Virus record (IMG/VR): IMGVR_UViG_3300043449_002306
Coordinates: 1-39,195 of that record
Direction: 5' to 3' (one strand)
DNA: 39,195 nt
Origin: a virus
The notes beneath the pieces were generated by a model that worked only from the letters and a program-made list of their open reading frames with translations, was not told the DNA's origin and searched no databases. Both the position numbers and the translations under genes were made by a program. Positions 24,954 to 32,197 of this stretch are shown in pieces; within the stretch, counting starts at the first letter, position 1; each line of letters starts with the position of its first letter.

Positions 24954-26144
24954 ATGAGTTTTCATTTAAAAAATATTAACGATGTTTTTATTTTAAATTC
25001 TAGTGGAAAATTAGGAATTTTAAATAAAAATCCAGAATATGAATTAGATATTAATGGAAGCTTTTACTCTTCCAAATTGAATGGAAACAATTTTAGTGGA
25101 TATGCTTTTAGCGGAGATTCAATTACTGGAAGATTTTTTTTCTTTAATACAGTTTATGTAAATTCTTTTAAATTTGAAAACTTTTATTCAAGCTCAATAG
25201 TTTCTGGATATAACATTTTGGGAGATAATTTTTCTGGAAACTCTTTTAAAGCAAATCAGAATATAACTGGAAACAATTTTTATATAGATTCTTTAAAATT
25301 AAATAATATTAGTGGAAATTTAACGAAAGCCGAAGATTTAAGTGGGTTGTATATAAGGTTAAACACTACTGGGAATAATGGAATTAGAGGGGTTTCAAAG
25401 CCTTTAACAAATTTAGATACAATAATTAATACAGATACAGGTTATTTTTCGCAAACTGAATTTGAATCTTTCGTTTCTCAATACAATAATTTACCAATAA
25501 GTAAAACATTTGCAAGTGGGGCTGGAACTGGAGATTATTGGTTTGATAAAGATTGGATTACAAAATTTTTAGAATTAGTTGATGGAAATCTTGTAGTAAG
25601 CGGCCATTATTCTGATAGAACTACCACAATAAGTTATCTACCGATTCCGAAAACAATAAAATTTCTAATTTGTAAATGCTCTGGATCAATCGATAAAACT
25701 GGTTGCAGAGAAAACAATGAACCAATTATATGTTGGGACACTTGTATAAAGAGTGGAAATCCGGGAATTAATGTAGGTGACTGCAAATATTTATTGGAAA
25801 CTGGAGTAAATATATTTAATATTCAATCAATGGAAGCGTCTTATGAAAGCGCTGATGGTTCAAGAACAAATTTTATAAACTCTTTTAATACTGGAAGGAC
25901 ATTGATTTTTGAAAAAACTTTCCACCAATTTTATCCGACAAAATCTCCATCAATAATTTTTAGTCCACAAGATTATATAACTTCAAAAATTTTTTACGAA
26001 AATTTAGTTTGGATGGATTCAAATACTGGAAAAGCGCAGTTTTACTGCGAGGGGTCAGGCTGTTTTAATTATGATTTTGAAACCAGTTATGGTTCATTCG
26101 ATAAATATCCATTTTATAGATTTTCATATATAACAATGGCTTAA
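24954..26144 (+). CDS. Fibre-associated protein, tandem paralogue 2 of 3
   Basis: This 396-residue protein starts with LKNINDVFILNSSGKLGILNKNPEYELDING, the closest match to paralogue 1, then repeated GNNFSG turns. The middle and C-terminal parts are different. A cysteine-rich stretch (LICKCSGSID, then CRENNEPIICWDTC and GDCKYLLETG) lies near residues 238-285 and may form a small disulphide or zinc-stabilised domain. The C-terminal region is aromatic-rich and resembles a globular tip. The conserved stalk with a divergent head fits a receptor-binding family that varies by domain exchange. Confidence 0.6.
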   Translation: MSFHLKNINDVFILNSSGKLGILNKNPEYELDINGSFYSSKLNGNNFSGYAFSGDSITGRFFFFNTVYVNSFKFENFYSSSIVSGYNILGDNFSGNSFKANQNITGNNFYIDSLKLNNISGNLTKAEDLSGLYIRLNTTGNNGIRGVSKPLTNLDTIINTDTGYFSQTEFESFVSQYNNLPISKTFASGAGTGDYWFDKDWITKFLELVDGNLVVSGHYSDRTTTISYLPIPKTIKFLICKCSGSIDKTGCRENNEPIICWDTCIKSGNPGINVGDCKYLLETGVNIFNIQSMEASYESADGSRTNFINSFNTGRTLIFEKTFHQFYPTKSPSIIFSPQDYITSKIFYENLVWMDSNTGKAQFYCEGSGCFNYDFETSYGSFDKYPFYRFSYITMA

Positions 26145-26149
26145 TTTTT

Positions 26150-27052
26150 ATGTTATATCATATCAATAATTATTTTAATGTACAAGATTCTGGATCTGGA
26201 ATAGGAATTTTGACTGGATCCTCGTTGTCGTCTTATGATTTAACAGTAAACGGTTATATAAATGCAAATAATATTAACTTCGACTCTGTTTCAGGGATTT
26301 CTGGAGTTTTTTATAAAATTACTGGATTAAAAAATCCAATGTCTGGTACACAAATAAGCGGGCAAAATTTATTTATATATGGTTATCAAGAAGGCTCTTT
26401 GCCGTTAGCATTTATATCTGGAAATACATTTTCTGGAAATATTTTTACCGGAAATAATTTAACTGGACAAAATTTTGATGGCAACGATTTAAGTTTTCAA
26501 AAAAATTTATATGGACAAAATATTTATTCAAATGAAAAAATTGAATTTTTAAAAATTTATTCAAAAAATCTCGAATTGTCTGGAAATTTAAATATTTTAA
26601 ATCCAACTGGAAAAATAGAGATAAATAAAGAAAAACAAATAAATATTGATATAATTTCTAACGCTCCGGTAAACAGTGGCGTTTCTATAAGTGGATATAA
26701 GAATAGTTTCGCTTTCCAAGATCCAGATGAAGGAGCAATTAGAACTTATATTTATGGAAATGACAGTGCTGGAACAATTTTTTTTGAGATTATTTCTTCA
26801 CAGGCTTCTTTAAATTATGATTCTCCAATTTGTAGAGTATTTTTTACTGGAAATTATTCTCCTGAAGATTACAATCCATCCGTAGTTATTAATTTAATAA
26901 ATCAAAATGGAATATTTAAATATCAAAATGGTCCAAATAGTCATTATCTTTATGTAACAGATGTAGATGTTTCAGGATTTACAATTTCTACTAATTCATA
27001 TTCAAATACTGAATTTTTTAAATTTTCCCTTAATTATTTGGTAATTTCTTGA
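26150..27052 (+). CDS. Fibre-associated protein, tandem paralogue 3 of 3
   Basis: This 300-residue protein has a more diverged N-terminus (HINNYFNVQDSGSGIGILTG..YDLTVNG) and strong GNTFSGNIFTGNNLTGQNF turns. The final 110 residues are beta-rich, with the same general layout as the end of paralogue 1, where YTGIYSSIPNINF compares with FTGNYSPEDYNPSVVINL. Its stop is the only TGA in the window. It is the last gene of the unit, before the next promoter motif at 27077. Confidence 0.6.
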   Translation: MLYHINNYFNVQDSGSGIGILTGSSLSSYDLTVNGYINANNINFDSVSGISGVFYKITGLKNPMSGTQISGQNLFIYGYQEGSLPLAFISGNTFSGNIFTGNNLTGQNFDGNDLSFQKNLYGQNIYSNEKIEFLKIYSKNLELSGNLNILNPTGKIEINKEKQINIDIISNAPVNSGVSISGYKNSFAFQDPDEGAIRTYIYGNDSAGTIFFEIISSQASLNYDSPICRVFFTGNYSPEDYNPSVVINLINQNGIFKYQNGPNSHYLYVTDVDVSGFTISTNSYSNTEFFKFSLNYLVIS

Positions 27053-27076
27053 TTTTTTAATAAAATATAGTATGTG

Positions 27077-27092
27077 TAGTGTAATTAAAATA
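27077..27092 (+). promoter_or_regulatory. Putative late promoter motif, short-leader type
   Basis: TAGTGTAATTAAAATA has GTGTA at 27079, 15 nt before the ATG at 27094. A second GTGTA begins at 27074, giving overlapping GTGTAGTGTA. Confidence 0.55.
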
Positions 27093-27093
27093 T

Positions 27094-27348
27094 ATGAATA
27101 TAGAGCCAAAAACAATAACAGATTCAAGAACAATTAGCTCAACTTTTACTTTGAATTCTTTAAGCGATTTTCACATAACTAGCGACGATCCTTTTAGAAA
27201 AATTTTAAGAGTTTCGCTTAGTGAAGCTAATCCTCCACAACAAATAGTTATTTCTGGAGACGATTATGATAATCTTGGTCAATGGACTGATCAATCATTA
27301 AATAACTATTTAATTACCAAGTATGGATTAGTCGTAATTAATCCTTAA
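27094..27348 (+). CDS. Small hypothetical virion-region protein
   Basis: This 84-residue product is not recognised. It has no signal peptide, membrane segment or cysteines. It contains the beta-strand-like KILRVSLSEA and QIVISGDDYDNLG and ends with NYLITKYGLVVINP. It is a single-gene unit with its own promoter motif just before the ATG and another motif after the stop. Because it lies inside the fibre island, it is probably a small structural or fibre-assembly protein, which is inference from position. Confidence 0.55.
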   Translation: MNIEPKTITDSRTISSTFTLNSLSDFHITSDDPFRKILRVSLSEANPPQQIVISGDDYDNLGQWTDQSLNNYLITKYGLVVINP

Positions 27349-27374
27349 TTTTTAATTAAAAAATAAATTAGTAT

Positions 27375-27416
27375 ATATACGTTTGCCGTGTAATTATATA
27401 TATGGCAAACGTATAT
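27375..27416 (+). repeat. Perfect 13-bp inverted repeat around promoter and start codon
   Basis: ATATACGTTTGCC (27375-27387) is the exact reverse complement of GGCAAACGTATAT (27404-27416). The 16-nt loop holds the GTGTA motif and most of the start codon. The right arm encodes the first codons of the following gene. It could act as an operator, or as an RNA hairpin if the left arm is transcribed. Confidence 0.85.
27386..27400 (+). promoter_or_regulatory. Putative late promoter motif within hairpin loop
   Basis: CCGTGTAATTATATA has GTGTA at 27388, 14 nt before the ATG at 27402. It is the only copy embedded in a long inverted repeat, and the only one preceded by CC instead of an A- or T-containing dinucleotide. 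Confidence 0.55.
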
Positions 27417-27740
27417 GATATTTCTATAGAACAAGGATCAAGTTTTAATTTAACTTTAACAGCTAAAGACTCTAATGGAAATCTGCTTAATTTAAATGGA
27501 TATAATGCAAGAGGATCTATAAAATATAGTTATGGTTCAAGTGGATATTTAATAGATTTAAATCCAATAATTTCTAGTCCGATAAGTGGTTTAATAACAA
27601 TTTCCGTTCCAGCTTCAGGAACTTCTTCCTTGCCTGTTACAAAAGCGGTGTATGATATTGAAGTATATAATTCAAATAATTATACATTTAAGGCCGTTCG
27701 TGGATATGTTAACGTTATTCCAGAAGTAACTAATCTTTAA
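27402..27740 (+). CDS. Small Ig-like/beta-sandwich virion protein
   Basis: This 112-residue protein resembles a widespread small phage structural type. It opens with YDISIEQGSSFNLTLTAKDSNGN and continues with a GY-ARGSIK strand, a GLITISVP strand, and a closing YDIEVYNSNNYTFKAVRGYVNVIPEVT. This is the layout of an immunoglobulin-like beta-sandwich, similar to the first domain of receptor-binding baseplate proteins. It lies directly ahead of a modular fibre (6-nt gap) and may join that fibre to the particle. The exact role is unknown. Confidence 0.65.
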   Translation: MANVYDISIEQGSSFNLTLTAKDSNGNLLNLNGYNARGSIKYSYGSSGYLIDLNPIISSPISGLITISVPASGTSSLPVTKAVYDIEVYNSNNYTFKAVRGYVNVIPEVTNL

Positions 27741-27745
27741 AAGAT

Positions 27746-29755
27746 ATGTCGGACATAGAAGTGACAGTAACAACAACTCCTATTGATGTTTATATCAATA
27801 GTGATCCCACTGTTTATGTAGATACTTCAATTCAAGGCATCCAAGGGCCAGCTGGAATAACGGGTTTAAAATTAAAAGAATTAAGCGATGTTTATTCTCC
27901 AAATCCAAATGATAAAGATTTGGTAGTTTGGAATAGTGGAAGTGGATTATGGATAGGAAGACAAATAAATACTGGAGATGTTTCTGGTATTCAGAATTTA
28001 ATTCAAATAATCAGTAGTTCAAATGTCACTTCTTTAAATTCTATAACTGGGGCTATAAATTTATATGGAACAGGGAATATTTTTATTTATTCCTCTGGAC
28101 AAAATTTAATAATAAGCGGTCAAGATGAATCTAATGATTTTGTTAATTATATAGTTTATACCACTGGTAATCAAAATATTAGCGGAGTCAAAACTTTTCA
28201 AACTGGAGTAAATATTAGCGGTAATTTAGGAATTGGAATTCAGAATCCAAGTTCAAAACTTCACATTTATGACAATGTTAGTGGGTCCATTAATCCAATT
28301 ATAAATTTAGAAGAAGTTTGGAATACCACTGGAACTCCAACCGCAATAAAATTAAACGTAACAGATACAGCTTCTTCAAACTCTTCATTGTTAATTGATT
28401 TACAAACCGGAAATCAAAGTAAATTTAGAGTAGACAAAATTGGAAACATAACTTTTAATGGAGCAAGATTAAGCGCGGTAAGTGGAGCGGTTTCTTGGTC
28501 TCAGACGCCTCAAATAGTTTTGCAAACAAATGAATATATAAGCTTAAGACACAATCCTTCTCATGGAGTTTATGTTCAATCAACTATTGGAGCAAGCGGA
28601 GCCGTATTTGGATTTTTGGGAGTTGGAAATATTCCAAGGGTTTTATTAAATTCTTCTGGTAACGGAATTTTAGAACAGTATTACGAAAATAATCCACAAT
28701 CTTTTTATATTTATAATACTCGACTCGGATCAGCTTCTTATGAAAGAGCGGTATTTAAATGGAGTAGTAATTCATTTTCAATTGGAACAGAGCAAGGTTC
28801 TTCGAGTGGTCTAGCTAGAAATTTATCTTTTGTAACCAGTGGTCAATCTAGAATTTTAATTGATTCAAGTGGAAATGTCGGAATTGGAACAAATACTCCT
28901 TCAGAAAAACTTCAGGTTGAGGGAAATGTTTTAGTAAATGGTAATTTATCAGCTGATGAAATAATTACTAAAATTTTAGAAATACCAAATGGTTTAGGTC
29001 CAAATTCAAACATAAGTGGATTTGATTTAATAACTGCAAACTTAACTAATCCAAATAATTTAATTAGTGGTTACAATATAGACGCCCTTTCAGTTTTAAT
29101 AAGTGGAAACAACGTATTGACTGAAGCCGATTCTTCTAATTTTGTAACAAAAACAGAATTTAATTCTTTAAGTGGAGACTTATTAAATTTAGACATAAAA
29201 ATTGACAATGTTTCTGGTTCTTTAGAATTGTTAATTAATAATTTAGCTTTAAGCTTGGGTCAAACTGGCTCTTATTTAGAAAACCAAATAAATTCATTAA
29301 GCGGAACTCTTACAGGGAATTACGCTACTACAGAATATTTAGACATAAAAATTGATAATATTTCTGGATCTTTAGAGTCCTTAATTAGTGGTTTAGCTTT
29401 AGATTTAGGTCTAACTGGATCTTATTTATCAAATCAAATAAATTCTTTAAGCGGAACTCTTACAGGAAGCTATGCTACTACAGAATATGTAGTTAATCAA
29501 ATCAATACAGTTTCTGGCGCATTATCTTTTGTAAATTACAAATATACATTAACTGCTGGATATGATGAATATGAAGTTTTCTTCCCGCAACCATTTAATA
29601 CAGCTCCAAGAACAATAATGGTTCAACCTGAAAATGATGAAGTTAATATTATTTATTCATATGATATTTATGCAATTTCTACAGGAGGATTTAATATTAA
29701 ATTTAGTGATACATTAAATGAAAATACAAATTTAATGGTTCTCGCAAAGGTTTAA
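27746..29755 (+). CDS. Modular tail fibre protein
   Basis: This 669-residue fibre begins with EVTVTTTPIDVYINSDPTVYV and a short collagen-like GIQGPAGITG. A segment LKLKELSDVYSPNPNDKDLVVWNSGSGLWIGRQINTGD follows; its DVY..N..LVWN..SG.W pattern recurs in the fibre at 32198. Next come TTGNQNISGVKTF and two LxVxG segments (GIGIQNPSSKLHIYD, GIGTNTPSEKLQVEG). Near the end is a tandem 50-residue helical repeat (NQINSLSGTLTG.YATTEY, copies about 150 bp apart). The last 85 residues (TLTAGYDEYEVFFPQPFNTAPRTIMVQ) resemble an H-type-lectin-like tip. It is probably a trimeric receptor-binding fibre. Confidence 0.8.
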   Translation: MSDIEVTVTTTPIDVYINSDPTVYVDTSIQGIQGPAGITGLKLKELSDVYSPNPNDKDLVVWNSGSGLWIGRQINTGDVSGIQNLIQIISSSNVTSLNSITGAINLYGTGNIFIYSSGQNLIISGQDESNDFVNYIVYTTGNQNISGVKTFQTGVNISGNLGIGIQNPSSKLHIYDNVSGSINPIINLEEVWNTTGTPTAIKLNVTDTASSNSSLLIDLQTGNQSKFRVDKIGNITFNGARLSAVSGAVSWSQTPQIVLQTNEYISLRHNPSHGVYVQSTIGASGAVFGFLGVGNIPRVLLNSSGNGILEQYYENNPQSFYIYNTRLGSASYERAVFKWSSNSFSIGTEQGSSSGLARNLSFVTSGQSRILIDSSGNVGIGTNTPSEKLQVEGNVLVNGNLSADEIITKILEIPNGLGPNSNISGFDLITANLTNPNNLISGYNIDALSVLISGNNVLTEADSSNFVTKTEFNSLSGDLLNLDIKIDNVSGSLELLINNLALSLGQTGSYLENQINSLSGTLTGNYATTEYLDIKIDNISGSLESLISGLALDLGLTGSYLSNQINSLSGTLTGSYATTEYVVNQINTVSGALSFVNYKYTLTAGYDEYEVFFPQPFNTAPRTIMVQPENDEVNIIYSYDIYAISTGGFNIKFSDTLNENTNLMVLAKV

Positions 29756-29756
29756 T

Positions 29757-29770
29757 AAGTGTATTATTTT
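29757..29770 (+). promoter_or_regulatory. Putative late promoter motif, long-leader type
   Basis: TAAGTGTATTATTT has GTGTA at 29759, 45 nt before the ATG at 29804. The leader carries the purine-rich AAAAAGAGAGAAATTTT, a possible ribosome site, so this start does not look leaderless. Confidence 0.5.
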
Positions 29771-29803
29771 TCGGGAATATTTTTATAAAAAGAGAGAAAT
29801 TTT

Positions 29804-32107
29804 ATGATTAGTGCATTTAAACAAATAAGATTAACTAATTTGGGCGTTAGTGGATCAGCCGGAAGAATAAATGTTAATGGCTCTGGTTTGGCGTATTATT
29901 CTGAACTTACTGGAACAAGTGGGGTTCTTCAGACTAATATAAATAATCTATCTTCAGCTACTGGAAGTTATGTCCAAACTGGAAGAACAGTAAATGCAGG
30001 AAGTGGTTTGGCTGGAGGAGGAACTTTAAATTCTGACATTACTTTAAATGTAGGTCAAGGATATGGTATTTCTGTCTCATCAGATTCTATTGCGGTTAAC
30101 ACTTCAGAAGTAGCTGTTTTAACTGGAACACAAACTATAGGTGGTTCAAAAACATTCTCTAGTCAAATTTTAATACCTCAAGCAAGCGCAACTGGTCATG
30201 CAGTTGCTGCAGCAAGAATAATAAGTGGTGGAAACGGTTTAACTGGTGGCGGTGATTTAACTTCTGACAGAACCTTAAATGTTGGTCAAGGTTACGGTAT
30301 TCTTGTTTCGGCTGACGATGTTGCAGTTAATACAACTGATGTAGTCGTAACTACGGGAACGCAAACTATAGCTGGTTCTAAAACGTTTTCAAATGCCGTT
30401 ATTCTTTCGACGCAGGCAACATCTGGAACTCATGCTGTGGCAGCAAGTAGAAATATAATAGCAGGTAGTGGTTTAGCTGGAGGTGGCGATTTAACTTCTG
30501 ATAAAACTATAAATGTTGGTCAAGGATATGGTCTTATTGTGTCAGCAGATGATGTCGCAGTGAATACTGCTCAAGTGGTTGTTACTACTGGAGTACAAAC
30601 GATAGCTGGAAACAAATTTTTTACAAACTCTGTATATATTCAAGATTTATATGTAACTGGCACCCAAACAATAGTTAATACTCAAGTTACAAATGTTGGT
30701 AGCAATTATTTAAATCTTAACGCTACTGGAGGAGCGAGAGACGGTGGCTTATTTATTAATTTAAGTACGGGAGCTACTCCTAGTGGAAGCGGTGCATATA
30801 TTGGATTTGATATTCCTTCAAATACTTTTAGAATTGGTACTGGAGTTAGTGGATTAAATGAATTGGGCGGTTTAGATATAATTGCTACTCAAGCTTATGT
30901 AACTGCAGGATTTGTTCCTACTTCAAGAAATATAAACGCAGGAAGTGGTTTAGCTGGAACTAGTAGTTTAGCTTCTGACGTAACCTTGAATATCGGCCAA
31001 GGTTATGGTATTTCTGTATCAGCAGATACTGTTGCTGTAAATACTAATGAAGTAGTTGTTTTAACTGGGTCTCAAACTATAGGAGGTTCTAAAACTTTCT
31101 CTAGTCAAGTTACTGTACCTCAAGCAAGTGCGACTGGACATGCTGTAGCAGCAGCCAGAATAATAAGTGGCGGTAGTGGTTTAGCTGGTGGTGGTAATTT
31201 AACTTCTGACGTAACTTTAAACATAGGACAAGGCTATGGTATATCTGTGTCTGCTGACGCAGTTGCAGTTAATACTGCCGAAGTTGTAGTTACGACTGGC
31301 GCACAAACAATTAGTGGAGTCAAAACTTTTGCGTCTCGTCCATTAGTTAATGGAACCCCCGTTTTACTCAGTGGTGAAGCTTCAGCTTTGCCAGACACAA
31401 TTGTTTACACAAGTGGAAATCAAGACATTTCTGGAATAAAAAACTTTTTAAGTGGATTTACTAGTCCTAATTTTAATGTCCTTCCATCAACTTCTTCGGT
31501 TGGAATATTTGATAGCGTTTTAGAAAGATACGCTTTAAATTTCAAATCTGCAACATATTTTAATTTAACTGGTAACAGTGGCGCAGGGATTGAATTATAT
31601 AATAATAGTTTAATAACTGGATTCAATAATATTTATGCAACAAATATTTATGAAAACGGCTATTCTGTATTAACCACAAATGATACTGGAGATTTTGCAA
31701 GTAAAGCAAATTTAATTTCTACTGGTTCTAATCTCCAAAGTCAAATTACTTCAATAAATAATGTAACTGGTACTTTTGTAACTACAGGATTTGCAAATGC
31801 TACATATGCTACATTAGTTGCGTTAAATCAAAAAATTAATTGGGTCAGTGGACAAAGCCAAGCATTTACAAATACTGTAACTACTGGCGTTGACACTCAA
31901 TCGATATCTTTCCCAACTGCGTTTACAGGTGGAACAATACCAACTGTTCAAGTCACTTTAGATATACCTTCCTCAAGTGATTACATGTATAATGTTTCCG
32001 TTAGGAATGTTACAACTTCAGGATTTACTGCTCTTTATTCAGACACAGTATTAGAAACTGGAGTTGTATTAAATGTTTGGGCATCTAAATTATATGGTTC
32101 AATATAA
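29804..32107 (+). CDS. Tail fibre with long tandem repeats
   Basis: This 767-residue fibre is built of near-tandem repeats with a period of about 77 residues, each reading roughly GSGLAGGGxLTSD, TLNVGQGYGISVSAD, VAVNT.EVVVTTG, then TQTI.GSKTF and ASATGHAVAAAR. Copies begin near residues 65, 142, 220, 379 and 456, with a different module between the third and fourth. Shared fibre modules follow (TSGNQDISGIKNF; NIYATNIYENGYSVLTTNDTG). The C-terminus (about 690-767: VDTQSISFPTAFTGGTIPTVQVTL, then TTSGFTALYSD) is an H-type-lectin-like tip also seen in the neighbouring fibres. It is very probably a trimeric shaft with a sugar- or receptor-binding tip. Confidence 0.8.
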   Translation: MISAFKQIRLTNLGVSGSAGRINVNGSGLAYYSELTGTSGVLQTNINNLSSATGSYVQTGRTVNAGSGLAGGGTLNSDITLNVGQGYGISVSSDSIAVNTSEVAVLTGTQTIGGSKTFSSQILIPQASATGHAVAAARIISGGNGLTGGGDLTSDRTLNVGQGYGILVSADDVAVNTTDVVVTTGTQTIAGSKTFSNAVILSTQATSGTHAVAASRNIIAGSGLAGGGDLTSDKTINVGQGYGLIVSADDVAVNTAQVVVTTGVQTIAGNKFFTNSVYIQDLYVTGTQTIVNTQVTNVGSNYLNLNATGGARDGGLFINLSTGATPSGSGAYIGFDIPSNTFRIGTGVSGLNELGGLDIIATQAYVTAGFVPTSRNINAGSGLAGTSSLASDVTLNIGQGYGISVSADTVAVNTNEVVVLTGSQTIGGSKTFSSQVTVPQASATGHAVAAARIISGGSGLAGGGNLTSDVTLNIGQGYGISVSADAVAVNTAEVVVTTGAQTISGVKTFASRPLVNGTPVLLSGEASALPDTIVYTSGNQDISGIKNFLSGFTSPNFNVLPSTSSVGIFDSVLERYALNFKSATYFNLTGNSGAGIELYNNSLITGFNNIYATNIYENGYSVLTTNDTGDFASKANLISTGSNLQSQITSINNVTGTFVTTGFANATYATLVALNQKINWVSGQSQAFTNTVTTGVDTQSISFPTAFTGGTIPTVQVTLDIPSSSDYMYNVSVRNVTTSGFTALYSDTVLETGVVLNVWASKLYGSI
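29987..31400 (+). repeat. Coding tandem repeats, about 231 bp period
   Basis: Five copies of a repeat of 77-78 codons lie here, interrupted by a non-repeat segment of roughly 250 bp at about 30640-30920. All spacings between adjacent copies are multiples of three, so copy-number change by recombination would keep the reading frame. Confidence 0.75.
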
Positions 32108-32147
32108 TTAAAATTTAATATAATAATTAAAATAAATAGTTTTTAGT

Positions 32148-32187
32148 CTTATCTGTGGAAAGATAAGCAGCTTGGCCGAAAAGCCAA
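32148..32187 (+). promoter_or_regulatory. Two-hairpin structured leader
   Basis: Two adjacent hairpins lie 11 nt before the start codon at 32198. The first is CTTATCT, loop GTGGAA, AGATAAG (7 bp, 32148-32167). The second is TTGGC, loop CGAAAA, GCCAA (5 bp, 32172-32187). There is no T-run, so they are not terminators. No GTGTA motif is present in this 90-nt spacer, and the GC content is higher than in the flanks. It may be a translation control or RNA-stability element. Confidence 0.5.
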
Positions 32188-32197
32188 CAATAAAATT

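Noticed and set aside
29987-31400. CRISPR-like array
   Set aside because: The repeats are coding, about 231 bp long and part of a fibre protein; no short regular repeat-spacer pattern exists.
32140-32197. tRNA or ribozyme in the two-hairpin spacer
   Set aside because: There is no cloverleaf, acceptor stem, CCA or T-loop, and no hammerhead core; only two short hairpins.
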